A stretch of 64,000 nt of DNA from Rivularia sp. MS3 (GCA_019192545.1 JAHCMI010000015.1:1-64000), one strand, 5' to 3'. Positions 43,411-54,350 are shown, counted from the first letter of the stretch. Notes: generated by a model not told the origin, from the sequence alone. Program-made: numbers and translations.

Positions 43411-46400
43411 TTATCCCGCCTGCGGTAATTGTTGCTGGTTGAGATAGTAATAATGACCTTTCTTAGCAATTAAGTCTTCGTGAGTACCGCTTTCTACTAA
43501 TAAACCTTTATCTAAAACCAGGATTAAATCGGCGTTACGCACTGTAGACAAACGATGAGCAATAATTAAACTAGTACGTCCTTTAAGAATAGTTTTTAAA
43601 TTGTTTTGAATTACTCTTTCCGTTTGGGCATCCAAACTACTAGTTGCTTCATCAAAAATTAGCAACTGAGGATTGCCTAACAAAGCACGAGCTATTACCA
43701 AACGTTGGCGCTGCCCTCCAGATAACATACCACCGCCTTCACCGATTTGATTTTCGTAACCCATCGGCAATGCCTGTATAAACTCATCTGCTCCAGCCAA
43801 ATTTGCTGCTTCAATAATTTCTTCAATAGTTGCTTCCGGGTGAGCAATGCTAATATTTTCTCGAATTGTACCGCCGAATAAGAAATTATCTTGGTCTACT
43901 ACACCTATCTGTCTGCGAAGAGATTTTAACGAGATTTTAGCAACATCATGTCCGTCAATTAGTACTTTACCGTTTGACGGAGGATACAAGCCCAATATTA
44001 ATTTTGATAGGGTAGTTTTTCCAGAACCGCTACGCCCTACGATTGCTACCATTTGCTCTGGCTGAATCTCAAAATTCAAATTTTCTAGGACATTATTGTC
44101 GCTTTCTGAATGATAGCGAAATGTGACATTTTCAAAACGAATGTGTCCGTCTAGCCTAGATATATGTCTGCGGGAAGATGCGAGTAAATCTTCTTCCGGT
44201 TTCGCTTCCAACACATCGTTAATGCGTTCGGTAGAAATCATAATTTCTTGGAATTCATTCCATACTCCCGAAAGTCTTTTAAAAGGACTAATCACGTTGC
44301 CCATCAACATATTGAAGGCAATTAATTGTCCGATAGTCAGCTGTTGATTAATTACCAAATAAGCTCCATACCAAAGCAATCCCGTACTCATGACGGTATC
44401 GATACTGCCACTAATAATTTGCAAGCGAGTACCAATAATTTGCGCTCGGAAGCTTTTCTTAATCAAATCATTTAACAATTCTTCCCAACGCCAGCGCACT
44501 GTATGCTCTATCGCCATACTTCGCACCGAACGAATACCCGTAAGGGATTGAATCAAATAGCTATCTTGCTCGACTCCAGCGTTAAAAATCTCTCTAGACA
44601 TTCGCCGTAAAATACTTGTGCTTGCAAAAGCCAAGATAAAAAACGGTGGCACAATCAACAGCGATAACAATGTCATCTGCCAGTTGTACCAAAACATTAC
44701 GGCTAAATAAACAACTATAGTAATTAAATCTAAAAGTATTGAAAGTGTTTCGCCAGTTAGAAAACTCTGAATCTTTTCATTTTCCTCAATTCGGGAAGTT
44801 ATATCACCTACAAAGCGCGACTCAAAATAAGACAGAGGCAAGCTAAAAGTATGTTTCAGAAACCCTACGAGCATGGAGACACTAATGCGGTTAGCTGTAT
44901 GAAATAGCAAATATTGCCGCACGGCGTTAACCAAAATGCTAAAGAAACCAAAAATTAACAGTCCCAAACCAACAGCATTTAGAGTAGATATGCTGCCTTG
45001 AACGATTACCCTGTCTAATAAAAGTTGCGTAAATAGCGGTGTTATCAATCCAAAAACTTGCAGCAATATTGAAGCCATGAAGACTTCAAATAGTACCCAG
45101 TAATGGGGTTTAACTAATTCGTAAAATCTCCAAACTCCTGTTGCTTTTTCTTCGACTTTATTAATCCCTATGGTAGGTTGCAACAATAATGCATAACCAC
45201 TCCACTTTTCATTAAACTCTTCGTAAGTTAACCGACGCTGCCCAATAGCGGGATCGCAAACTATAACGTGCTTCGGAGCTATTTCATACACGACAATATA
45301 ATGTTTGCCTTCCCAATGAACAATTGCCGGTAAAGATTGTTGCGCCAATTTATCAAAGCTGGCATGTACCGGCTTGCTTGCAAAACCAATGCTTTCAGCA
45401 GCAGCAGCCAAACTCTTTAAAGACGCGCCACTTCGATTGACATTGGCAATATTTCGCACCTGGTTAACAGCTAATTTTTTACCCCAATGTCTGGCTATCA
45501 TTACCAAACAAGCACAGCCGCAGTCAGAGGCACTTTGCTGAGCGTAAAAAGGATACTGTTTAGTAAAGCGCTGCCAAAAATGTATAGCCTTAGTTTTCGG
45601 ACTAGGAAATAATGGTTTTGGCTTTTGCTTTTGGGATTCCCGTGAAGGAAACGGAATAATTTTACTGCTAGCATGTGCCTCTGCTTTGGGAAGTGTCTTA
45701 TTAATTTGTCTGCTAGGGCGAGCTTCTTTATGCAATTTATCCAGAAATTCTTCTGAAGAATTTATCCAAGCTGCCAATTCTTTCCATTCATCAACAGCTA
45801 ATCGCAAGTTCGAGCTTTTTAGACTATAGGCGATAGTCGGTTGAGTCACTTCCCATTTGCCATGAATGTCTGTATAAATATTTCCTGGGGCTAATGTTTG
45901 ATTCGCGGCATTTCTCAATTCACCCTGCCGCAGCAGTAGTAACTTATTATCTTTCAATAGTTGAAGATTATTTTCTCCAACTTCGATGCTGTATCGTTCA
46001 AATAAACATAAAGCTTTGAATATTTTCTCTATGGGAGAGTTGCGCGACAATTGAAACTTGCGATCGCACAGCAGCAATAAATCCCATAATTCCGCTCGTT
46101 TCCAGAGCCGCTGTCGGATTTGTGGATACTTTTCCATTAGCTCATCTATTGCTTCAAGACTAATAAAACCAAGTTTTAAAGAAGTTGAAGCTCTCGCAGC
46201 GCAAGGGATAAAGTTTTGCTCGCCGAATAAACTCTGTTCTCCAAAAGACACACCTGACGACAAAGTTGCAATTAAATTATCCGCATCATCAAGAAGTCTA
46301 ACTTTACCCGTAAGTACTATAAAAATACCGGGTTTGGCTTCCACTAATTGCCAAAACAACTTGGTGACTTTTGGTTCAATAATTTCTAATCCCTTTAAAC

Positions 46401-46497
46401 AGCTTTGTACCTCTTGCTCGGTAAGATTTTCACCAAAGGTAGCAATAATATTTTCGTATAGCTGCTTTTGGGGAATTACATTCTGCATTATTCCCAT
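43411..46497 (-). CDS. Peptidase-containing ABC transporter (C39) with N-terminal CRP-like domain
   Basis: About 1028 residues from ATG 46497, which follows GGAG; the open frame extends 22 codons further, and another Met lies three codons in. Counting from the longer frame, order: a cyclic-nucleotide-binding-like domain (about 30-190, with LSSGVSFGEQSLFGEQNF), a linker, and a C39 peptidase (about 335-470) with QQSASDCGCACL, the His of WEGKHYIVVY and the Asp of VCDPAIG. Six membrane helices (about 495-790) and an ATPase (VGRSGSGKTTLSK, LSGGQRQRLVIARALL, LLIFDEATSSLD) follow. It should cleave double-glycine leaders and export the cores in one step. It resembles HetC/SunT-type transporters. The precursors P1, P3, P4 and P5 in this window are its likely cargo. 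Confidence 0.94.
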   Translation of the reverse strand: MGIMQNVIPQKQLYENIIATFGENLTEQEVQSCLKGLEIIEPKVTKLFWQLVEAKPGIFIVLTGKVRLLDDADNLIATLSSGVSFGEQSLFGEQNFIPCAARASTSLKLGFISLEAIDELMEKYPQIRQRLWKRAELWDLLLLCDRKFQLSRNSPIEKIFKALCLFERYSIEVGENNLQLLKDNKLLLLRQGELRNAANQTLAPGNIYTDIHGKWEVTQPTIAYSLKSSNLRLAVDEWKELAAWINSSEEFLDKLHKEARPSRQINKTLPKAEAHASSKIIPFPSRESQKQKPKPLFPSPKTKAIHFWQRFTKQYPFYAQQSASDCGCACLVMIARHWGKKLAVNQVRNIANVNRSGASLKSLAAAAESIGFASKPVHASFDKLAQQSLPAIVHWEGKHYIVVYEIAPKHVIVCDPAIGQRRLTYEEFNEKWSGYALLLQPTIGINKVEEKATGVWRFYELVKPHYWVLFEVFMASILLQVFGLITPLFTQLLLDRVIVQGSISTLNAVGLGLLIFGFFSILVNAVRQYLLFHTANRISVSMLVGFLKHTFSLPLSYFESRFVGDITSRIEENEKIQSFLTGETLSILLDLITIVVYLAVMFWYNWQMTLLSLLIVPPFFILAFASTSILRRMSREIFNAGVEQDSYLIQSLTGIRSVRSMAIEHTVRWRWEELLNDLIKKSFRAQIIGTRLQIISGSIDTVMSTGLLWYGAYLVINQQLTIGQLIAFNMLMGNVISPFKRLSGVWNEFQEIMISTERINDVLEAKPEEDLLASSRRHISRLDGHIRFENVTFRYHSESDNNVLENLNFEIQPEQMVAIVGRSGSGKTTLSKLILGLYPPSNGKVLIDGHDVAKISLKSLRRQIGVVDQDNFLFGGTIRENISIAHPEATIEEIIEAANLAGADEFIQALPMGYENQIGEGGGMLSGGQRQRLVIARALLGNPQLLIFDEATSSLDAQTERVIQNNLKTILKGRTSLIIAHRLSTVRNADLILVLDKGLLVESGTHEDLIAKKGHYYYLNQQQLPQAG

Positions 46498-46643
46498 CAC
46501 TCCAACTCTGTTAATGATTATTCTGTGAGAATGCAAATAAGCTTTGCTTGCCTTGCCTTTCAATCCTGTTCCCGCTGGAAAACTCTACATATTTTTTTAA
46601 ATGCTTACGCTGAAAACACTGTAAGTAGAGCGGATACTTATTT

Positions 46644-46907
46644 TTAATTCCTGAATATACCAGTAGTTGGCTCATAGCACCTAAAAGCTAAACCTTCAGG
46701 CACTATCACAGCTATACGCCAAATCGAAATCAAATATTTACTCAAATTTGCCAATAAGGCATTATCTTTAACTCGCCGAAAATCATCTACACGCAGACCG
46801 GCTTGGTTCTCTCTTAACCTTCTGTCTTGCGTATAAGCACCCAACAACTTACTGAAGTTAAAGTTGTTGCCTGCAAATACTTGTAGGAAACTAAATTTAT
46901 GTGACAT
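46644..46907 (-). CDS. Hypothetical small protein
   Basis: 87 codons upstream of the exporter on the same strand. Contains GAYTQDRRLRENQAG, RVDDFRRVKDNALLANLSKY and IWRIAVIVPEGLAFRCYEP. The composition is protein-like but no family comes to mind, and no ribosome site precedes the ATG. It could be a decayed gene or chance. Confidence 0.3.
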   Translation of the reverse strand: MSHKFSFLQVFAGNNFNFSKLLGAYTQDRRLRENQAGLRVDDFRRVKDNALLANLSKYLISIWRIAVIVPEGLAFRCYEPTTGIFRN

Positions 46908-49211
46908 AATTTGTATATGTTGCCGTCAGTGAACCAGCATTGCTGTAGGTTAAATCCCCGCCAAGGTTCTACAGCTTTGCTAAATTATTTATATGATGTG
47001 TAACTAACCTTAGTGGCTTCCCCCTATAGTTGCCAGACTTTAGGGGGATTGTCCTAGGTTTTAACGGATGAGTTCATTCTTTTACGACTAGATATATTTC
47101 GATTTTGCTGCATTAGATCAATTTCACCATTTAATCGGACAAAGTATTGTTAAATTTAGCGATCGCTATTAGCTTCTAAATTCGTTTTTAATGTAAAAAG
47201 CTATAGAAAAACTGACAGACTAATATATTTTCGTAATTTTATAAGCATTTTACGGCTTTTCTAAGATTTAATCTTGAAGTTTTGGATTTTTTTTATTTTA
47301 ATCAAGAACAAAACCTAGAATTATTTAAACCTGTAAACTTAATTTTTACCAAGAAGGGTTTGAGCCTTTATTTTCATATTCTGTCAAGGATTTTATTCTC
47401 TCATCTTAATTCTTTCAATCCTCCTTCATAAATATATGGACTCCTTTTTCTTTTTTTATGCAGGATCTTTTAGAGCAATTGTACAGTTTTATGACCTACA
47501 GACAGTCGCAATGTACTGAATATAAGGATTTCAGAGACTAAGAATTATTTATGAAATTTAAATAAAACCTAATTTCTGGATCGGATAGGAGCTTTAAAAT
47601 AGTCAATATAAGACCATCTTAGAGGCTAATACACAGCCTGAATCTGCTTGACAGCAAGCATAGTTAATTTAAATGGTACTCATCGACTGTCATGATTCAT
47701 AAATTTTAGTCCGGAGAGTCGGTTGACTAAGATGTATGAAGTTATATTCCAATCATTTTTACTGAATCTAATACAAATAGTTGAAGCAAAATGTCACTAC
47801 TGTAAACAATTGCACATCATAACTTTCAACTATCTAATGCTTCTAAAGCAAAAAATCAATTCTGATATCGAAAACAGTAACAAATATTTACGCTTTGAAT
47901 GCTACAAGTTCGAGCTATTCACAAAATATTGTTAATGGTATATTACTGAACTTGCCTATACATTAGCAATTATATATTCAATAACTTTCTTATAGTTATC
48001 AACATAACATTGAAAACAATTTTTCCTGGATTACAGTAGTCCCCCACACCTTTATCGAGACCACTGTACTTATTAATAAATTATTGAACCTTCTGTCAAG
48101 AGTTTACCATAAAAAAAAAGGGTTCTTATCGAAAAACCACAGTATCTTTACGAAAACTTTAAAAATATACCAAACATTAATTTATGATTAAAAATAATAG
48201 CTGTCCCATGAATTGCTTTATTTTAACTTTGCCTAATTAAGAATTTAGTTAAATTTTAAAAATTATAACAATTCAATATTTTGATGCATAAAATACCTTT
48301 TTATTCAATAATGAAAACTGACAATTTATTTTCTGTAAAAAGAATAATTGCATAGCAAGTAGCTGTATATTTGGCATCTGCCCCAGGTAGCAATAACTAT
48401 CATTAGATTGTTACAGTGATTATTTTATGATTGTCATCTGTCACAAGTAGTAGATCAAAGCAACTAGAAGCTAATTAGTTATGTAACGATATAGTTACAT
48501 AGTAAAGTTTTGTATTCCGGTTAAGTATCTATTTTTATAAACTTGAAAGAAATGTAAATCGATTTAAAAAAATCATTGTTCGATAGTTAGTTGTAAATTT
48601 TTCTGTAATTGCAAGTTGCAAATGCAAATTACTTTTATTAATTATTGCTGGGATTATTTTGAAGTAACAAGTTGATGATTGTTCTCTGTGTAAGTGTAAT
48701 GGTGTAGAGAAGTAAATGCAGAGAATCGGCAATGATTAAGCATTGGGAATAGCCAACTTTTTAATTGTCACAAGTGGTCAATAAGTAATCTAAAAAAGTA
48801 ATAAAATTAGAAAAAAACTTGGTGAAAGATATAATATTTACATGAAGTAAGGTAATTTTGTGATTGCGACCTACAGCAATATAACCTTGTAAATACGGTT
48901 ATTTGCTTGTATAGAGGTGGATTATTTAGATCGGTGCATTCCTTTAGTTATGACGGATGTACGTAAATATAAAAAGTTATTATTCTTTTTTTCTCAAGCA
49001 TTAATTAGCTTGCCTAATCGTAAAACTCTTTGCGATCTATAGTTAGAAAAAATACTTAAACTATCTATTTGTTAGGTAATACATTGTCTTAAGTATAGTT
49101 AGAAGCGGTTGAGGGCACTTAGCACCCCCAGATTAAGGCGTTTAGCTGTTAATCGCATAATTAAATTTTGGATTCCATAACCCTTGAATTCGATATATAT
49201 AAGCAGAAATA
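46908..49211. other. Large gene-free AT-rich region
   Basis: 2.3 kb with no convincing gene. Visible items: an inverted repeat CCCCCTA...TAGGGGG around 47008-47037, a HIP1 site near 47160, and a perfect inverted repeat ATGTAAC-GATATA-GTTACAT at 48481-48500. A 70-codon frame at 47723 (TTG start) and a 65-codon frame at 48535 have poor composition and no ribosome sites. Such a gap next to an exporter may hold decayed genes or regulatory RNA. Confidence 0.5.
48481..48500. promoter_or_regulatory. Perfect 20-bp inverted repeat, possible operator
   Basis: ATGTAAC-GATATA-GTTACAT in a gene-free region. It resembles an NtcA-type GTA-N-TAC site, but the spacing is ten rather than eight bases, so NtcA is unlikely. 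No gene starts nearby. Confidence 0.35.
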
Positions 49212-51110
49212 TTAGATATTGAGAGCCATTATTTTAGCAGCTACAACTTCCCTTACAGAAGATGCATCATCTTGAGCTAATCTGTTGAATAATTTAGCCA
49301 TCGATTGAGGAGTTCTATCGATTTTCAACGCTGACTCAATAATAATTAGCGTAGCCTGCAAATTACCGTTATGTAAAGCGATAAAAGCATGATTTAAACA
49401 GTAATTAAAATTGTTGATGCGAGCTTTGGCTGTAATTACTGCACGGCTATCTACAGGCAAATAGCTATAGGAAATTTCAATAGCTTGATTAACTTGTACT
49501 GCCATCTTTCCAGTGTTCCAGCTTTCAGAAGTTTCGCTGCGGGAATGAACGCGAAAGCGAGCTAAAATTTCTGGCTCATGCCACCAATCATAGAAAGCAG
49601 CAATTCGTTTATGAAGCTCCCAATCATTTATATTCGGTATTTCACAACTATATCCCCCTAGTTGCTCGTGAGTTTTCCGACGAATCACTAAGGCTGGTGT
49701 CATCACTAAACCACATACTCCGATGCGCGATAACCAATTTTGCAAAATACCTTTGGTTTGTCGGGAACCCGAACTAATTTCTCCAAAACAGACACTGTTA
49801 CCTTTTTCGTTTACATATTCAAAGCCGGTGCAAGCAGCGCCAACTTTATCGGGACAATTATGCAAACTCTGCTGAAGACGAGCATAAAATCCAGGACAAA
49901 CAGAGTCATCATCATGTAGAACATGAATCCACTCACCTCTACTTAAAGAGATTCCCATATTCATGTTGTTTGTAGGTCCGATATTTTCAGGATTGCGATA
50001 GTAGTTTACTATTCCTCCAGCCAAAGAATTGATTAATTCATGCAGAGGTGATGTACTAGCATTATCTATGACTAAGATTTCCATCTCTGCTTGTCCCTGC
50101 CATTGTAAAAGCACGTTGGCGAGACATTCAAGAATATAATCTTTGCGTTTATATATTGGAATTACTACACTCCAAAAAGGTCGTGGTTTCTCTGGCTCTG
50201 TTACACAAGGAATTTTAGGAAACTCATGCGCGCCTACTTTTATTTTCTCTTGAATAATCGTAGGGGTTGTTTGTATAGTGCAATTCTGAAGATTTGAGAT
50301 CGAAGCGGCATAATTAGGATTAAGCTTATTCAATCCCTGACGATATATAGAAACTGCTTCTTTTAACTTATTCTGAGCTTGGTAAATCTGACCTAAGCAA
50401 TTATAAATGTTCCAGTTTTCACAGTTAAGTTCGAGGGCTTGACAATAAGCTGCAATCGCTTCTTCAAATTTGTCTTCTTCGTGCAAAAACTTTCCTAAAC
50501 TGTAATAAAGTTCCCAGTTATCAGGCTGTAGAATAATGGCTTGCCGAATGTAGGCAATTGCATTACTTGAATCTCCTGCTTGCTGGCGCTCAACGGCTAA
50601 CTGATGATTTAATTGAGCATAATAAGATTGTTTATCTTGAGAAAGTTGACCGCGAGCATATAGAGCATTGCCTAAATTCACCTTGGCTTCCATACAGTCA
50701 GGTTGAAGTTGCAGAGCTTTTTGATAAAATGCTATGGCTTTTTCCCACCGATCTAATTTTTGTAATGCATAGCCAAAATTATTATGCAGCGGTGCAGTAT
50801 TGCCACCCGCTACGAAAGCTTTTTCATAAGCATCCACAGCTAAAGAAAATTCCGATTGTGATTGATAGTAGTTACCGAGAACAAACCAGTTTCTAAAAGC
50901 ATTTGGCTGTACCCGTACAACTGCTTCTAAGAAATTCTTAGCATTTGCAGACTCACCTTGCTGTAACTTGAGTAATCCTAATCCATATAAAGCATCAGGC
51001 TGTTCTGGTTCAACTTCTAATACTCGACGATATATTTTTTCTGCTTGATTTAAGCGATTGGCAGAAGAATATTCAACTGCTGTTTTTAAGGCTTCTGAAA
51101 TGGTTGCCAT
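49212..51110 (-). CDS. TPR protein with family 2 glycosyltransferase domain
   Basis: 632 residues. Residues about 5-275 are TPR repeats (for example AEKIYRRVLEVEPEQPDALYG, AIAFYQKALQLQPDCMEA). Residues about 310-540 are a GT-A glycosyltransferase: WSVVIPIYKRKDYI, VIDNAS, ENIGPTNNMNMGISLSRG and the metal-binding HDDDSVCPGF (about 398-402). A helical C-terminal module (TPQSMAKLFNRLAQDD) recurs in the 1001-residue neighbour. No signal peptide: cytoplasmic, acting on a protein or lipid acceptor chosen through the TPRs. The sugar and acceptor are unknown. Lies 240 bp after the neighbour on the same strand. Confidence 0.88.
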   Translation of the reverse strand: MATISEALKTAVEYSSANRLNQAEKIYRRVLEVEPEQPDALYGLGLLKLQQGESANAKNFLEAVVRVQPNAFRNWFVLGNYYQSQSEFSLAVDAYEKAFVAGGNTAPLHNNFGYALQKLDRWEKAIAFYQKALQLQPDCMEAKVNLGNALYARGQLSQDKQSYYAQLNHQLAVERQQAGDSSNAIAYIRQAIILQPDNWELYYSLGKFLHEEDKFEEAIAAYCQALELNCENWNIYNCLGQIYQAQNKLKEAVSIYRQGLNKLNPNYAASISNLQNCTIQTTPTIIQEKIKVGAHEFPKIPCVTEPEKPRPFWSVVIPIYKRKDYILECLANVLLQWQGQAEMEILVIDNASTSPLHELINSLAGGIVNYYRNPENIGPTNNMNMGISLSRGEWIHVLHDDDSVCPGFYARLQQSLHNCPDKVGAACTGFEYVNEKGNSVCFGEISSGSRQTKGILQNWLSRIGVCGLVMTPALVIRRKTHEQLGGYSCEIPNINDWELHKRIAAFYDWWHEPEILARFRVHSRSETSESWNTGKMAVQVNQAIEISYSYLPVDSRAVITAKARINNFNYCLNHAFIALHNGNLQATLIIIESALKIDRTPQSMAKLFNRLAQDDASSVREVVAAKIMALNI

Positions 51111-51344
51111 AGTCGAAATATTTGATAAAAATTTATTTGATAAAATTTATGGCGTTGCTGAATTCGGGCATGAATTTAAATTTAGAAACTTTGTGCTGTA
51201 TGCGCTTTATCTATCTATAAGAATTTCAGTTATCCGTTAATTAAATTCATCCTTTAAATTAGCAACGCCAAATTTACATATAGTAATTTGGTTTAACTGC
51301 CCAAAGTTAGCGATGGGAACCAAAGACTAACTTTGTCAAAATAC

Positions 51345-54300
51345 TTACGCCTTTAAACTTATTAAAAGCAGCCGATTGATTAATTCATCTCGCAAACCAG
51401 ATAAATTATCTTGCTTGAGCCAAGAAAATAACTTTGTCACCGATTGTGGAGAGTTATCAATTTTCAAAGCTTCTTGTATTAAAAGAAGTGCGCCGGATAT
51501 TTTGCCAGCTTTTAAAGGAATTATGGCATTATTTAAACACCAAGAAAAGTGATAATGTCTAGATTTTACAGTTATTTCATCAAGTAAATAATGTTCGGAA
51601 ACTTCTATAGCTCTGCGAATATCAGTTCCCTTCGATCCTGAGAGCGTAGAATCCGTTGTGATATTTTGAGAATGTTGGCGATAACGAGCTAAAATTTCTG
51701 ACTCATACCACCAATCATAAAAGGCGCTAACCCGCTTATAGAATTCCCAATCGCCAGTATAATTAAGTTCGGGTAAATATCCTCCCAAGTGTTCGTAAGT
51801 CGAACGACGAACCACTACTGCGGGCATATTTAACGGATTAGCAATGCCAATTCTTTCTACAAAACCTTTGGCTATTCCTCGCTGTTGTTTGTAGAGTTGT
51901 TGAGAAAAAATCACTTGTCCATGCTCGTTGACATTTTCGTAGCCGGTGAAAGCCGCTCCTACAGAAGATGAACTGTTTTCCAAAGATTCTTGAAGACGTT
52001 GATAAAATCCCTCAAGTAAGTAGTCATCATCATGAAGTAAGTGAATCCAATGTCCTCGACTGATTGCAACTGCCGTATTAAAGTTTTGATATGCCCCCCT
52101 ATTCTGGGAATTGCGATAGTACTGGATTATTCCGCCACCAATTTCACTAATTAAATCCTTTATGGACAAAGGGCTAGCATCATCAACGACTATAATTTCC
52201 ATGTCTTCTTTCCACTGCCTGAGTACGCTGACTAAGCATTCAAGTAAATAATCACTGCGTTTGTCTGTACTATATATTGGCAGTACAACGCTCCAAAAAG
52301 GTCGTTCGCTTGTATGATTAGATACTACAGGAATTGATGGAAACCCATAACCTCCTACAATTACCTCTTCTTGAGAAACTGGCGGTGTTATTTGCACTTC
52401 TTTTTGCTTGTTGCAAGTTTGGGTTGCCATTGCCGAGGCATAATGGGGATTAATCAGTTTGAGCCAGTGACAATAAGCAGAAATTGCTTGTTTAAGATTG
52501 TTCTGCTGTTGGCGAATCTTAGCTAAATTCAAATAAGCATCTGAGAATTCGGGATTAATTTGTAACACTTTTTGATAGCTATCGCTAGCCGCTTCTAACT
52601 CCCCTTGCTTTTGGAGCATCATTCCTAAACGATAATGAGCTTCTACAAAATCGGGTTTGAGAGCGATCGCCTGTTGATAAGCTTCTGCGGCTTTTTTAAA
52701 CTGACTTTTGGCTTGATGCGAATTACCTAAATCAAACCAAGCTTTTGCAGATAGTGGTTTTCGGCTGTGTTTTTTAGAAACTAAATCGGCACGCATTTTC
52801 ACGACTTTAGCCGGAACTCCGACGGCAATTGCGCCATCTGGTATATCCTGATTAACTACCGAACCGGCACCAATCACGGCTCCCTTACCGATTCGTACTC
52901 CACTTAAAACGATAACTCCACAGCCCAGCCAAGCACCATCGTCTACTGTAATACCACCTTTAGTCTGTAGCGGCTGTAGGTGTATAAGTTGACCGGGTAT
53001 CATGCTGTGGTCGTAGGGATAGAAAGCGCAGTTAGTTGCAATTTGGACGTTACAGCCAATATTAATAGGCACTTTATAGGCTGAAAATTGACACCGGGGT
53101 TGAATATGAGTATCGGCACCAATTTGTACGGTACCTTCCTTCCCAGTTTGAATGCAAGTATCTCCGTATAAATGCACGCGATCGCCAAGTTCTACCTTAC
53201 CGCCATTTCTGTCATTATAAATAGTAACCCGGTCGCCAATAAAAACATTTGCGCCTAATTCTAAATTCTGATGATAAATATCAGCTTTAGGGGATATATA
53301 GCCTTGGGAATGATAGTAAGATAAATGACAGCGGCCCCAAAAAGGAGGAGTAAACCATGTGGCCAGCCAAGTCGCGATTCGTCCTATGATGCTCAATCCA
53401 GCAAAGCGCATCCAAAATAATTTCCAGGCATCTGCAAGCACGCCTTTGATTCCGGAAGCCTGACGAATTTTACCAAATCGCTGCCAAATACTTGTAGACT
53501 TCGACTTGCCAAGAACGCTTACTAAATTAGAATAAGCTTGAGCATAGTCTGGCTTCAGCTGCAAAGCTTTACGATAAGCGTCTGCTGCTTCTTCGAGCTT
53601 ATCCTGTTGCTGAAGCACATCACCTAAATTTTTATAAGCTTCAATGCAGTCAGGTTTGAGAGTTAAAGCCTTTGAATAGCAATCTACAGCTTCTGGCAAT
53701 TTCTGTTGTTGTTTGAGAACACCCGCTAAATTGTAATGAGCTTCCGCCAAATTCGGCTGCATGGCGATCGCCTGTCGGTAATAAGCCTCTGCTCCTTGAA
53801 AATCTTTGGCTTTAGTGCGATTCAGACCTAAATTATTGTTTGCTGCTGCGTAGTGCGATTGTTTATCTAAAGGAAGTTTTTCTTGGGTAAAAAGTGCGTT
53901 AGCCAAGTTAACTTCGGCTTCAACACAAGTAGGCTGAATTTCTAAAGCTTTTTGATAGCATTTGATAGCCTCATCCCATTTTCCTTGCTCTTGGAGGGTA
54001 TAACCCAGATTATTATAGAGTGGCGCTATATTCGGTTGCAGTTCAATGGCTTTTTGATAAGCTAACTCTGCTTCGGGCAATTTTCCGTTAGCTTGACGCA
54101 CATTGCCTAAACTAAACCATGCCTTGAGTAAATCTGGTTTTACCAATACAACAGAATTAAAAAGCTTTTCTGCAATTGCTAAATGGTTCATTTGTTGCGC
54201 CAGCAAACCTAACCCGTATAATGCTTCCGGATTTTGGGGTTGTTCTTTAAGAACCTGACGATAACATTGCTCTGCTTCTATCAAGCGGTTAGCTTTAAAA

Positions 54301-54350
54301 TACTTAACTGCAAGCTGAAGCGATTCTGAGGTAGATGGTGAATTTGTCAT
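51345..54350 (-). CDS. TPR / hexapeptide acyltransferase / TPR / glycosyltransferase fusion
   Basis: 1001 residues. TPRs at about 5-275; a left-handed beta-helix acyltransferase at about 355-520 with isoleucine-patch hexapeptides (VFIGDRVTIY, AWLGCGVIVLSGVRIGKGAVIGAG, AIAVGVPAKVV). A second TPR block follows at about 530-640 and a GT-A domain at about 680-900 (WSVVLPIYSTDKRSDYL, VVDDAS, HDDDYLLEGF). The C-terminal helical module matches the 632-residue protein (SPQSVTKLFSWLKQDN). Combining an O-acyltransferase and a glycosyltransferase in one TPR scaffold suggests assembly of a modified glycan. No frameshift is seen at the domain borders. Confidence 0.88.
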   Translation of the reverse strand: MTNSPSTSESLQLAVKYFKANRLIEAEQCYRQVLKEQPQNPEALYGLGLLAQQMNHLAIAEKLFNSVVLVKPDLLKAWFSLGNVRQANGKLPEAELAYQKAIELQPNIAPLYNNLGYTLQEQGKWDEAIKCYQKALEIQPTCVEAEVNLANALFTQEKLPLDKQSHYAAANNNLGLNRTKAKDFQGAEAYYRQAIAMQPNLAEAHYNLAGVLKQQQKLPEAVDCYSKALTLKPDCIEAYKNLGDVLQQQDKLEEAADAYRKALQLKPDYAQAYSNLVSVLGKSKSTSIWQRFGKIRQASGIKGVLADAWKLFWMRFAGLSIIGRIATWLATWFTPPFWGRCHLSYYHSQGYISPKADIYHQNLELGANVFIGDRVTIYNDRNGGKVELGDRVHLYGDTCIQTGKEGTVQIGADTHIQPRCQFSAYKVPINIGCNVQIATNCAFYPYDHSMIPGQLIHLQPLQTKGGITVDDGAWLGCGVIVLSGVRIGKGAVIGAGSVVNQDIPDGAIAVGVPAKVVKMRADLVSKKHSRKPLSAKAWFDLGNSHQAKSQFKKAAEAYQQAIALKPDFVEAHYRLGMMLQKQGELEAASDSYQKVLQINPEFSDAYLNLAKIRQQQNNLKQAISAYCHWLKLINPHYASAMATQTCNKQKEVQITPPVSQEEVIVGGYGFPSIPVVSNHTSERPFWSVVLPIYSTDKRSDYLLECLVSVLRQWKEDMEIIVVDDASPLSIKDLISEIGGGIIQYYRNSQNRGAYQNFNTAVAISRGHWIHLLHDDDYLLEGFYQRLQESLENSSSSVGAAFTGYENVNEHGQVIFSQQLYKQQRGIAKGFVERIGIANPLNMPAVVVRRSTYEHLGGYLPELNYTGDWEFYKRVSAFYDWWYESEILARYRQHSQNITTDSTLSGSKGTDIRRAIEVSEHYLLDEITVKSRHYHFSWCLNNAIIPLKAGKISGALLLIQEALKIDNSPQSVTKLFSWLKQDNLSGLRDELINRLLLISLKA

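Noticed and set aside
46644-46907. Regulatory protein of the exporter operon
   Set aside because: No helix-turn-helix or other domain visible and no ribosome site; left as hypothetical.
48481-48500. NtcA binding site
   Set aside because: Spacing between GTA and TAC is ten bases instead of eight and no promoter or gene follows; kept only as a generic inverted repeat.
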